This document shows, in pieces, positions 33,093 through 41,881 of a stretch of 64,000 nt of DNA. The translations under genes were made by a program, and so were the position numbers. Positions within the stretch are counted from its first letter, which is position 1. Each line of letters opens with the position of its first letter. The DNA is from Bryobacter sp964387685 (GTDB lineage Bacteria; Acidobacteriota; Terriglobia; Bryobacterales; Bryobacteraceae). Under the pieces are notes generated by a model. It did no database searches. It had not been told where the DNA came from and worked only from the letters and a program-made list of their open reading frames with translations. The stretch covers positions 42,120-106,119 of the forward strand of contig CAYLXK010000021.1 of the NCBI GenBank assembly GCA_964387685.1. Reading direction: 5' to 3'.

Positions 33093-35929
33093 CCGGCGCG
33101 CAGTTGGCGGAGAAAGTTCGAAATCCCAACGTCGGCGCGATCCTGCGGGAAGAGCCGGGCCGCGTGTCGGCGGAATTAGTGCTGCGTCTTTGCGAACGCG
33201 CTCGCATCGCGATGCGCAGCGACATTTCGGCGGCTGCCTCCCTCGCCGAAGCCGCCTGCTCCGCGGCGCGCTTCGCACGCGATAAAGCGGCCACGGCCGA
33301 AGCGCTGCGAATGCGGGGCCACGTTCGCCATCTTGGTGGAGACAACCGGGGTGCCGTTGCGGCCTACAAGCGGGCCGTCCAAATTCTAGAGCGATTGGGC
33401 CGCCTGGTCGATGCCGGCCGAACTCGCAGCAGCGCGCTACAGAGTCTGATCTACCTGGGCCAGTATGAACAGGCCCAGCAGTGGGCTTCCGCGGCGCGTC
33501 GAGTATTCGAGCAGGACGGCGATAGCCTCCGTCTGGCCCGCCTCGATAGCAATGAGGCGAACATCCTGCACCGACAGGATCGCTACGTCGAGGCGCTGGC
33601 GCTCTACAGCCGTGCCTTAACCGCGTTGCGCGGTCTCGGCGATCTCCATTCGACCGCCATCGCGCTGCGCAATAGCGCCGTGTGCCATACGGCCCTTTAC
33701 GATTTCACGAGCGCCCTCAATTGCTATCGGGAGGCCGCGGCGCTATATCGCCAGGAGGGCTTACCCCTGCTTGCGGCCGAGATTGGCGACAACATCGCCC
33801 AGATGCACCACATGCAAGGCCAATACATCGAGGCGCTCGAAAACTACCGCGCGGCCAACGCCGCCCCGCGCGCCAACAGCTACCACCTTGCCGTGGCCCG
33901 CCTCGACCAGAGCGATCTGCTACTCGAACTCAACCTCTTCACCGAGGCGGCCGAACTTGCAAGCAATGCCGCCGAACGCCTGGCTCAGCTCGGGGTTCGC
34001 TACGAACGCGCCAAGGCTATCTTGAATCGCGCGATTGCGGTCTTTCGCCTAGGCTATGCCGCCCAAGCGCTGCGCTTGTTGAGGCAATCCAAAGTGTTGT
34101 TTCAACGAGAGGGAAATCCCGTCTGGGAAGCCACCGTCGATTTCTATCGCGCCGCGTTTCTCTTAGATCAAGGCAAGCTCGATGCGGCGCGCGCCAGCGC
34201 CAATCTCGCCATGGATCGCCTCAACAGCGGGCCGCTTGCTTCGAAGTCGATCTCGAGCTTGCTGCTCCTCGTCAAGGTCGAGATCCAGGCCGGACGCTGG
34301 GCCGAGGCATGGCGTTTTTTCGAACGCGCCCAAAGCAAAGGACGCGAAGCCGATACCCTTCCGCTTCGCTTTCAACTCGCCATGCAGGAAGCCACTCTTC
34401 GCCAGGCGCAGGGGGATTACGGCGGCGCCTGGACCTCCTACGAGCATGCCGCTAGTATTCTGGAAACATTGCGCGGGCAGTTCGGAAGCGATGGCCTGCG
34501 CCTTTCGTTTCTCTCGGATAAAGCCGGCTGCTATGAACGGCTCTCCGAGCTTGCTCTGCGTGGATGGGTCGCGCGGCCCCTCGAGGACATCTTGGAACTG
34601 GTCGAACAGGTCAAGTCTCGCAGTCTCGCCGACGCGATGGTCCAGCAGGACGAGGAGACGGAAGAGGAAGGCGTGGACGTTCGTACTCTTCGCGAGCAAC
34701 TGTCTTGGTGCTACCGCCAATTGGACCGCGCCGAGTCGGCGACAGCCAATGCTGACGTGGACGTGGACTTGCGAACTCGTATCCAAGGCATTGAACGCCA
34801 GCTCAGGTCCGAGTGGTCCGCTCGCTCGGCTAAGCGGCTGGATGCCCCAGGCGGCTTCAGCGGGGATGCTGTACGCCGCATCCTGGCGCCCAACGAATCC
34901 TTGATCGAATACTTTGCTACGGGCGGCGACCTCTTTGCTTTCGTCATGACCTCTGCTGGCCTATACTCTCGCCATCTTGGTAGCGTGGCCGAACTCGAAT
35001 CGGTATGCCGCTTGTTTCGCTTCCAGATGTCTCGAGGTTTGGGGACGGCGGTGAGAGATCGAGGCAGCCAAGCGTGGTTGGACGCCACGTTGGGCCATCT
35101 CCGCCGCCTCTACCGGTTTCTCGTTTATCCGCTGGAGCGATGGCTCAGCGCCGGGCACTGGGTCGTCATTCCACACGGAGTGCTGCACCGCCTCCCCTTC
35201 CACGCTCTGTACGACGGCGATCGCTACCTCGCCGATTATCGGACTGTTTCCAGCGCGCCGGCCGCCAAGGTTCATCTCTTGTGCCATAGCCGCCCGCCCT
35301 CCAAGACGCGCAGCGCAGTGATTTTCGGCGTACCCGATAGCAACGCGCCTCAGATTCTCGACGAAGTTACCCGCCTCGGCGCGCGAATCGCCGGCGCACG
35401 ATTATTCGTAGGCGAACAGGCGACCCTCGGGCGCTGGCGGGAAGAAGCCCCGAATAGCCGCCTCATTCATCTCGCTACGCACGGAGTATTCCGACAGGAC
35501 AATCCGCTGTTTTCTTCCGTCCGGCTGGGCGACAACCGGCTTGCGCTCTATGACCTCTACAACATCCGGCTTCACGCCGACCTGGTGACCATGAGCGGCT
35601 GTGCGACCGGCGTGCAGGAACCGGGCGGCGGGGATGAACATGTCGGGCTGGCGCGTGGATTGCTCGTGGCTGGCGCCCGCGCAGCCCAGGTTTCACTATG
35701 GGAAGTTAGCGATGCCAGTACGAGTAGTTATATGTCAACGTTTTATACCCATCTTGGGGAGGGCCGCACCATCGCCGAAGCCGCCCGCCAGGCCATGCTC
35801 GCGGTCCGAAACGACTATCCGCATCCCTTTCATTGGGCTCCCTTTTCTCTTACAGGGAATGTAAATACTTCCATCCCAGGTATATTTTTCCTAGCAGACT
35901 CGCACCCTATTGAGAAGGAATTGGCGTGA
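33089..35929 (+). CDS. TPR-CHAT protein (caspase-like cysteine peptidase)
   Basis: A 946-residue protein without signal peptide. Residues about 50-520 are helical TPR-like repeats (ALALYSRALTALRGLGDLHS, EALENYRAA). After a helical linker, residues about 640-930 form a CHAT domain of clan CD. The catalytic pair is present: H798 in LATHGVF and C838 in MSGCATG, with the downstream GLARGLLVAGARAAQVSLW strand. TPR-CHAT proteins are proteases switched on by partner binding; the type III-E CRISPR protease is a known example. Start GTG 33089 overlaps the sigma gene stop. Its direct neighbours are a sigma factor and an anti-sigma-like protein, which makes the latter a candidate substrate. Confidence 0.9.
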   Translation: MTGAQLAEKVRNPNVGAILREEPGRVSAELVLRLCERARIAMRSDISAAASLAEAACSAARFARDKAATAEALRMRGHVRHLGGDNRGAVAAYKRAVQILERLGRLVDAGRTRSSALQSLIYLGQYEQAQQWASAARRVFEQDGDSLRLARLDSNEANILHRQDRYVEALALYSRALTALRGLGDLHSTAIALRNSAVCHTALYDFTSALNCYREAAALYRQEGLPLLAAEIGDNIAQMHHMQGQYIEALENYRAANAAPRANSYHLAVARLDQSDLLLELNLFTEAAELASNAAERLAQLGVRYERAKAILNRAIAVFRLGYAAQALRLLRQSKVLFQREGNPVWEATVDFYRAAFLLDQGKLDAARASANLAMDRLNSGPLASKSISSLLLLVKVEIQAGRWAEAWRFFERAQSKGREADTLPLRFQLAMQEATLRQAQGDYGGAWTSYEHAASILETLRGQFGSDGLRLSFLSDKAGCYERLSELALRGWVARPLEDILELVEQVKSRSLADAMVQQDEETEEEGVDVRTLREQLSWCYRQLDRAESATANADVDVDLRTRIQGIERQLRSEWSARSAKRLDAPGGFSGDAVRRILAPNESLIEYFATGGDLFAFVMTSAGLYSRHLGSVAELESVCRLFRFQMSRGLGTAVRDRGSQAWLDATLGHLRRLYRFLVYPLERWLSAGHWVVIPHGVLHRLPFHALYDGDRYLADYRTVSSAPAAKVHLLCHSRPPSKTRSAVIFGVPDSNAPQILDEVTRLGARIAGARLFVGEQATLGRWREEAPNSRLIHLATHGVFRQDNPLFSSVRLGDNRLALYDLYNIRLHADLVTMSGCATGVQEPGGGDEHVGLARGLLVAGARAAQVSLWEVSDASTSSYMSTFYTHLGEGRTIAEAARQAMLAVRNDYPHPFHWAPFSLTGNVNTSIPGIFFLADSHPIEKELA

Positions 35930-36561
35930 AACACTATTCAATCGAGCTTTGGAGCGACCATCTCCGCGGATTGGTAAACGGGGCCGCGAAAGAGGAGATG
36001 GACCGGCATCTTGCCTCTGGCTGCCCCCAATGCCGCCGCAGCCAGGCACGCATCGGAGCGGTACAGGCGGCGTTACAGCATGACATCGTGGTGCCTGAGC
36101 GGCACCTCGCTCTCGCACGGGCGATTTTCGCTTCAAGACGGCCGCAAACTCAGTCTTTCCCACGCAAACTTGCCGCCATCTTGACGTTTGATAGCTTTCG
36201 CGAATCACTTGCGGTGGGATTCCGGGGCGTCTCGGAAGTCCGGCGGCTGGCCTATGCCGTCGAGGATGTTTCGGTTGAACTGTTGGTGGAGACACGGACC
36301 GCAATGGGCGATGTCGCGTTGACGGGTCAAATCTCAATGGAAAATCCATCCGGGATTGGAACCGTTCGTGTAATCGCGAAGAAGAAAATCATCGGAGAGG
36401 CACGTGCAACAGACATCGGCGAATTCCAAACGGAGTTCCGCATTCAGTCCGGTTTGCGTCTCGTGTTCTTAGAAGCGACTGGCCAAAGAGAAATTGAAAT
36501 TCCGCTGGACGCTCTTTTGCACAAGAGCGAGCCGCAACCCGGCATATCGGAGGATTTATGA
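35926..36561 (+). CDS. Soluble zinc-finger anti-sigma-like protein
   Basis: A 211-residue protein. The N-terminus carries a ZAS-like metal motif H28, C33 and C36 (RHLASGCPQC) within a helical anti-sigma pattern. Residues about 85-205 are rich in beta strands and match no family I know. There is no membrane helix, so unlike common anti-sigma factors it should be free in the cytoplasm. It could hold the sigma factor two genes upstream. Its position between a CHAT protease and a subtilisin suggests control by proteolysis. It is coupled on both sides (GTGA and ATGA). Confidence 0.6.
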   Translation: MKHYSIELWSDHLRGLVNGAAKEEMDRHLASGCPQCRRSQARIGAVQAALQHDIVVPERHLALARAIFASRRPQTQSFPRKLAAILTFDSFRESLAVGFRGVSEVRRLAYAVEDVSVELLVETRTAMGDVALTGQISMENPSGIGTVRVIAKKKIIGEARATDIGEFQTEFRIQSGLRLVFLEATGQREIEIPLDALLHKSEPQPGISEDL

Positions 36562-37907
36562 AAGAAGTTCTGATTCTGTTAACGCTGGCCCTGTGCCAGA
36601 TCGCCCAAGGCGCCGAGTTGTTCATCGTCCGGGCCCCCTATCCTTACTTGCAGGAACTCTCCGCCCGCTTCGGGATGACGATCCAAAAACGAATTCCCAA
36701 CCAGGACATCTTTCTCGTCCTTGGACCCGAGGGCATTCCCTCGGATCAGGTGATCCAAAACCTTTTGAATTACGACTACGGCAAGGATCCCGATACCGAC
36801 AATGACGACGACGATGACGTTAAGGCTGAAAACAACATCACCGTTGTCCTCGCCGAGACCGGACCCGGTGTGCCCAGGCTCATCACCAGCACCGCGCCGG
36901 TTTTTTCGGCCATTCAGAATCGTACCTTCGTGAACTTTCACGGGGAGCGGGCTTGGACGGGCTATGTGAACCAACCCGCTCTCGCCAAGATCCGCGCCGC
37001 TGAGGCGCAGCGCCGCTATGGAACCATGGGAACGGTCGTGGCCGTCATCGACACTGGCATCGACCCACTCCATCCGCTCCTGCGGAATTGCCTCGTTAGC
37101 GGCTATGACTTTGTTCGTGGCCTACCCGGGCCGCCGTCGGAATTGGACGACCTCGACGCAGAGACGCGCTCCATCTTCAGTCCCTACACAACGGCGATCC
37201 TCGACTCGTTTGGGGAGACCAACCCCTATACCACCGCGATCCTCGACCAATACACAGCCAGCAGGCTCGATCCACGCCGGCTCCCTCCCCAATTCGGGCA
37301 TGGCACGATGGTGGCGGGCCTAGTCCGTCTGGTCGCTCCTGGAGCGCGAATTATGCCGCTCAAGCCCTTTGGCGCCGACGGCAAGGCTAAACTCTTTCAT
37401 CTGCTCGAGGCCATCTATTATGCCGTCGATAATGGAGCCAAGGTAATAAACATGAGCTTGAGCTTAGCCGCCTCCTCGGACGAATTACACGATGCGATTG
37501 AGTATGCCTCGCGGCGAGGTGTGATCGTAGTTGCGTCCGTGGGCAATAGCGCTAAGGACATCATGTCCTATCCCGCGGGCTTCCAGCAAGTGATCGGGGT
37601 CGCATCCACTGACCTCAAGGACGAACAGAGTGTGTTTACCAACTTTGGTGACAACGTGACCACGATCGCCGCTCCCGGCGAAGCCTTAGTCACTCTCTAC
37701 CCTGGTGGCCGCTATGCGGCGGGATGGGGCACATCCTTCAGCACTCCCCTCGTGTCCGGCACCGTTTCCCTAATGGCCCGCATCCACAACGCGATGAATT
37801 GGGAACGCGCCGAAGCCGCAATCAAAGAAGCCGCTCCCGCCACGGGGAATCTCGGCGCTGGCCGCCTCGATGTCTTAAGAGCGGTTCGCAAGGCAACGGA
37901 GTTTTAG
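36558..37907 (+). CDS. Secreted S8 subtilisin-like serine peptidase
   Basis: A 449-residue peptidase with a signal peptide (about residues 1-19). Residues about 20-150 are a prodomain-like region with an acidic run (DNDDDDD, near residue 80). The catalytic triad is intact: D165 (AVIDTGID), H248 (FGHGTMVAG) and S393 (GTSFSTP). Between Asp and His lies a duplicated octapeptide PYTTAILD (residues 209-216 and 223-230), not a usual subtilase feature. It is likely periplasmic or extracellular. It is the last gene of the nine-gene overlap chain. Confidence 0.9.
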   Translation: MKEVLILLTLALCQIAQGAELFIVRAPYPYLQELSARFGMTIQKRIPNQDIFLVLGPEGIPSDQVIQNLLNYDYGKDPDTDNDDDDDVKAENNITVVLAETGPGVPRLITSTAPVFSAIQNRTFVNFHGERAWTGYVNQPALAKIRAAEAQRRYGTMGTVVAVIDTGIDPLHPLLRNCLVSGYDFVRGLPGPPSELDDLDAETRSIFSPYTTAILDSFGETNPYTTAILDQYTASRLDPRRLPPQFGHGTMVAGLVRLVAPGARIMPLKPFGADGKAKLFHLLEAIYYAVDNGAKVINMSLSLAASSDELHDAIEYASRRGVIVVASVGNSAKDIMSYPAGFQQVIGVASTDLKDEQSVFTNFGDNVTTIAAPGEALVTLYPGGRYAAGWGTSFSTPLVSGTVSLMARIHNAMNWERAEAAIKEAAPATGNLGAGRLDVLRAVRKATEF

Positions 37908-38011
37908 GCAGCCCCAATTATTTTTGCTAGGCCTTATACTTTTTCCACCCTCGAAGCACCCTAACTATTTGGAACGCGGCTCAAGCCACTTTCCTGAATT
38001 AGGAGGTTTCG

Positions 38012-38572
38012 ATGATTTCGAAATGGAAGAATGTTATGTTCGCTGCGGCATTATGCTTGCCAGCCGGACTTTTTGCCGAGGATACCGCTTGTAACGGTGT
38101 GCTTAAGGGCAACTACGACAACATCATTGTGAATGAAAATGCAGTTTGCCAACTGAACAATGCACGACTCAACGGAAGCGTGTATGTGAAGAGGAACGGC
38201 GCCTTGGTAGTATCGGGCCGCACCTTCATCAACGGCAATGTCATCAGCGAGGACGGCGGAAAGTTTGTCCGTATCGTTGGACAGAGCGTCCGCGTGGGAG
38301 GCAATGTACAGATCAAATACAACTACGAAACCAGCACGATCCAGCCCGGCACCACCATCCGTGGCAGCCTGCAATATGTCGAGAATCCCGGCAGCCTTTT
38401 TGTGACGGGTGTATTTATCGGCAGCGACCTGCAATTGTTTAAGAACTCGGGCGGAGCTACGCTGGTCGACAATACGATCCGGCAGAACCTGCAATGCAAG
38501 GAAAACCAGCCTGCCCCGGTCGGCGGCGGCAATGTTGCTGGCAACAAAGAAGACCAGTGCAGCGCGCTCTAA
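38012..38572 (+). CDS. Secreted beta-rich (beta-helix-like) protein
   Basis: A 186-residue exported protein with a signal peptide ending near LFAED. The mature part repeats short strands with N and G turns (VYVKRNGALVVSG, NGNVISEDGG, VGGNVQIKYN), which suggests a parallel beta-helix or bactofilin-like fold. Two or three Cys pairs may form disulfides. The ribosome site AGGAGG is strong. It lies 104 bases after the subtilisin gene and ends before a strong hairpin, so it may be cotranscribed and could be a substrate or surface partner of the peptidase; that is a guess. Confidence 0.7.
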   Translation: MISKWKNVMFAAALCLPAGLFAEDTACNGVLKGNYDNIIVNENAVCQLNNARLNGSVYVKRNGALVVSGRTFINGNVISEDGGKFVRIVGQSVRVGGNVQIKYNYETSTIQPGTTIRGSLQYVENPGSLFVTGVFIGSDLQLFKNSGGATLVDNTIRQNLQCKENQPAPVGGGNVAGNKEDQCSAL

Positions 38573-38588
38573 GTCATTCATAAACGAT

Positions 38589-38616
38589 CTGTGCCCCTCT
38601 TCCGGGAGGGGCACAG
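38589..38616. terminator. Strong hairpin closing the CHAT locus
   Basis: A perfect 11-bp stem (CTGTGCCCCTC with GAGGGGCACAG) around a 6-base loop, 17 bases after the secreted protein stop. The tail is not T-rich, so it may act as a Rho-assisted or RNA-stabilising terminator. Confidence 0.6.
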
Positions 38617-39372
38617 TAATACAAATGATAGTCTAGCCCGCCTATCTTTTTTTGCCTCCGTCCCTCCCTATTAGTCTGGATCTCCCGTCTCAGCACCACT
38701 CCAAAATGCAGCTAAGATACCCATCGTTGTTTCTCTTGCTGGCACCATTCGTGACTACAAGCGAGCTGATCGACCATAGCCTAACGTCCCCCACTCTAAT
38801 TCGTATCTTCACCACGGCTGGCGGAAACTGCACCGGCGCGTCAAACAGCCTTTCGGCGCCTCTCCTTCAGATCTGTCCGGCTTTCTAGCGAGCGCGGACA
38901 CTTGACAGTTCCGTTGAGCATACGGGTCACCATGGCCCGCATGCTTTATTGGAATCCCTCTTCGGCAATCGGTCCTTCAAGCAGACGTTAACCAAGACGG
39001 CAGGACGTATATCTCAGCCGGAACGCGCCGCCGTGTTCAACAAGCTAAACGCCTTAAAAAAAACAGCGCCATTCTTTCCGCCAATTCCACATTCTCAACA
39101 TAGCCGTCGCCGCCGGAAAGCGTGTCCGCAGGCTCAAGCTGGTCGCAGAGAAAGCCACAAGCAGCAAGAGCGTCCAGGGGTTCATTGTCTCTGAAAGGGT
39201 AGTTAATATTGAGTGCCGATCCGTGGATCAAGAAGTCCGAACGCGCGCATAAAGAGTTAGTGAGGAAGGACCTTGGCTGGGACCGGTCGCGCTTGGGACG
39301 ATCCGGCCGAGCGGTCGTAGAACCCGAATCGAGCTAGGAGCCTGCAACTAGCCAAGACGCGGGAAGGGCCTG
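38617..39372 (+). other. Gene-poor, possibly decayed stretch
   Basis: About 750 bases with only short open frames on the plus strand (for example 38652-38888 and 38949-39194), without good ribosome sites, motifs or family resemblance. No transposase remnant could be recognised. It separates the CHAT locus from the convergent glycosyltransferase operon. Confidence 0.4.
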
Positions 39373-40398
39373 CTACCGACGCTCCAGGATCGTCCGGTAG
39401 ACCCTTTCATAAGCCTCAACCATCACTTCCAGAGAAAACAACGCGCACACCCGGTCCCGGCAGTCCTGCGGGTTGATCGCCGCCACGTGCCGCAGCGCCT
39501 CTACTGCGCTCTCTACGCTTTGCACCAGGAATCCCGTATGGCCGTCTGCAATGACCTCTCGACAGGAACCCCTATCCATTGCAATCACCGGGACGCCCGC
39601 GGCATTAGCCTCGGCCAGCACCAGACCGAAGCGTTCTGGGATCGTATTCAGGTGCAACAAGGCGCGAGCCCGCGCGAACAGGGCATTCTTGCCCGCCACG
39701 TCAAGAGGGCCAAGATACTGGATGCAGCTATTTAGATGAGGCTCCACGCGGTCGCGGAAGTACTCCCGGTCCTGCACAATACCTCCAATCAACAGAGGAA
39801 GTCCACTTCTCTGGGCTACTTCGATGGCAAGGTGGACTCCCTTGTCCTCATGAATCCGGCCCAAGAATACCAGGGCGTCTCCTCCTCGGGCCCCCAGCGG
39901 ATACAGAGCCACGTCAATGCCGTTGTACACAGTCGCCATGTATTGCAGTCCCGGCGCCCGATCCGCGTCGCTAATGGAAACATAGTTTGCCTCGCGGTAC
40001 TTTTCATAGACCGGCATGATCTTTGGGGAGGAAAATCCGTGAATCGTTGTAAGGACGGGAGTTTGCACCAAGCGCGTGAAGCACAGCGCCATGAAGTCGT
40101 AGTGACTATGAATTAAATCGAAGCCCGCCGCGGCTTCAAACGCTTCGGAGATATGCAGGTACTCCGCCACCTTGGGATCGATAGTCCGATCTTCCTCGTA
40201 GCCGTGCTCGATTACGCCGTGTAAACGCGCCTGGCTCACGGAATCGCGCGTCGCAAATAGCGTTACATTCCAGCCTCGCGCCGCAAGGCCATCGGCGATG
40301 TTCCCCGCCACTGTTTCCCAAGCCCCATAGTGCCGGGGCGGTGTCCTCCAGGCGACGGGCGACAGAATCGCCACACGCTCCTTGGCGGGGACGCCCAC
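39373..40398 (-). CDS. GT4-type glycosyltransferase
   Basis: A 341-residue GT-B fold transferase. The N-terminal half has the acceptor side (GAWETVAGNIADGLAARGWNVTLF, IHSHYD). The C-terminal half has the donor site (LVFLGRIHEDKGV and the E-x7-E motif ERFGLVLAEANAAGVPVIA). The nucleotide sugar is unknown. The start is GTG 40398, one base after the stop of the GH130 gene. It is the last gene of the run that starts with the sortase-linked genes. Confidence 0.88.
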   Translation of the reverse strand: MGVPAKERVAILSPVAWRTPPRHYGAWETVAGNIADGLAARGWNVTLFATRDSVSQARLHGVIEHGYEEDRTIDPKVAEYLHISEAFEAAAGFDLIHSHYDFMALCFTRLVQTPVLTTIHGFSSPKIMPVYEKYREANYVSISDADRAPGLQYMATVYNGIDVALYPLGARGGDALVFLGRIHEDKGVHLAIEVAQRSGLPLLIGGIVQDREYFRDRVEPHLNSCIQYLGPLDVAGKNALFARARALLHLNTIPERFGLVLAEANAAGVPVIAMDRGSCREVIADGHTGFLVQSVESAVEALRHVAAINPQDCRDRVCALFSLEVMVEAYERVYRTILERR

Positions 40399-40399
40399 C

Positions 40400-41866
40400 T
40401 TACGCGCCTTCCGCCTGCATTGCCTCTAGCAGCGCATCTAGGTTCACTGTGGCGAAACTGGTGGCATGGTCGGCCAGGCCATAAGGAATGATCAATTCGC
40501 CATGGTGCACCAATGCCCCGCAACTATAAACCACATTCGGCACGTAACCTTCGCGCTCGCGGCTGTTCGGTATCAGCAATGGCTCGCGTAGCCGGCCCAC
40601 CACTTTGGCGGGATCCTCCAAATCCAGCAGAAACGCCCCAATAGTGTAAGTCCGCATTGGCCCCACCCCATGGCTAAGCACCAGCCACCCCGCCTTGGTC
40701 TCAATCGGTGAACCGCAGTTTCCGATTTGAACCAATTCCCATGGGAAGAGCGGCGCCAATAGCGGCTGCCGCTCATTCCAGAAGTGCACATTTTCGGAAT
40801 ACATCAAATAGATGCACTCGTTATCCTGCCGCGAGAGCATCGCATAACGCCCGCGGATCTTGCGGGGAAACAGCGCCATGCCTTTGTTTTGCGCCGCCGG
40901 CCCGTTCAAGGTCACAAAGCGAAAACACAAAAAATCCGTCGTCTCCAGGAACTCCGGCGCAATCGTGGCCCCGTCGTATGCAGTAAACGTGGCGTAGTAG
41001 TCAACCCGGCCATCGTCGTCCAGAAAGCGTGTGAAACGCGCGTCTTCGATGCCATTCCTTTGCGAGGCCGTCGCTGGAAACAGGACTCGCGCCGATAGAT
41101 CCTGCTCCGGCCGGAACCTTACCTGATGATTCGAGCGCGCCAGCAGCCAGATGCCCTGTCCGAACGGCGGATCGGCCGGGGTCAATGTCGTCGCCAATCT
41201 CGCATTCTCGGCGGCCAACGCGGCTCGCAGATCTTCTAGCGTAAACTCCGCTCCCACTCGGTTCATCACATTGTGGCTGTACTCGCACGTCAGCCCCAAT
41301 TCCATCAGCCGGCGCATAAAGAGCGGCTTTTCGTATTGAGGATCGGGAATCTGCCGCGGCTCGGACAGAAATCCGCTGGCCGGGAGAATCCTAATCCCCC
41401 CTTCAGCATCCACCACCCCCTCCCGGAAGCTAATGGAAGATATGTGGCCCTCTCCCGTACTGCGAAGGCTCAAGATAAAACGCAGCGCGCCTACTGGCAG
41501 GTCCGTCTGGTCTGGATGCGGAATCATCGACGGATTAAACAGCGCGGCGGATTCCAGCGAATACTCCGCCAGGAAGTAAGAGCCAATCAAGAGTTGGCGC
41601 TGCCTCGAATAGTCCCCTGTCAATTGCGCAAAGGCTCGCACCTGCTCGAATCGCTCTTCCAATAGCTCGTTCAGATTCCCATGCCGGAGCGAAAATTCCG
41701 CCATCACCTGCGCAAGAATGCCGCCAACGCTCTCCTCTGGCAGGGCTTGGATCCTGGTCACGATACTCGCCACCCGCTCCGCATTTCCTGGGTTGAAATG
41801 CCGCAGAAGCACGCGCGTCTGGTCGGGGTGCAGCACAAGGCTACTTCGTTTGACGGATATGGGCAT
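40400..41866 (-). CDS. GH130 family protein (beta-mannoside phosphorylase-like)
   Basis: A 488-residue five-bladed-propeller glycoside phosphorylase/hydrolase. Key blocks are NPSMIPHPDQ, NGIEDARFTRF (family acidic motif), GNCGSPIETKAGWLVLSHGVGPMRTYTIGAFLLD and NVVYSCGALV. GH130 enzymes break beta-mannosidic bonds, mostly with phosphate. The N-terminal 100 residues are extra helices found in the longer subgroup. Placement between two glycosyltransferases suggests work on a mannose-containing glycan, either assembly or trimming. No signal peptide is seen. Confidence 0.82.
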   Translation of the reverse strand: MPISVKRSSLVLHPDQTRVLLRHFNPGNAERVASIVTRIQALPEESVGGILAQVMAEFSLRHGNLNELLEERFEQVRAFAQLTGDYSRQRQLLIGSYFLAEYSLESAALFNPSMIPHPDQTDLPVGALRFILSLRSTGEGHISSISFREGVVDAEGGIRILPASGFLSEPRQIPDPQYEKPLFMRRLMELGLTCEYSHNVMNRVGAEFTLEDLRAALAAENARLATTLTPADPPFGQGIWLLARSNHQVRFRPEQDLSARVLFPATASQRNGIEDARFTRFLDDDGRVDYYATFTAYDGATIAPEFLETTDFLCFRFVTLNGPAAQNKGMALFPRKIRGRYAMLSRQDNECIYLMYSENVHFWNERQPLLAPLFPWELVQIGNCGSPIETKAGWLVLSHGVGPMRTYTIGAFLLDLEDPAKVVGRLREPLLIPNSREREGYVPNVVYSCGALVHHGELIIPYGLADHATSFATVNLDALLEAMQAEGA

Positions 41867-41881
41867 AGTGGTTTTGCACGA

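Noticed and set aside
32526..37907. Type III-E CRISPR (gRAMP/Craspase) system
   Set aside because: TPR-CHAT is present, but no repeat array, Cas7-11-like effector, Cas1/Cas2 or recognisable Csx30 was found in the window.
38652..39194. Two short plus-strand frames after the CHAT locus
   Set aside because: Weak hydrophobic start in one, but no ribosome site or family match; the region looks decayed.
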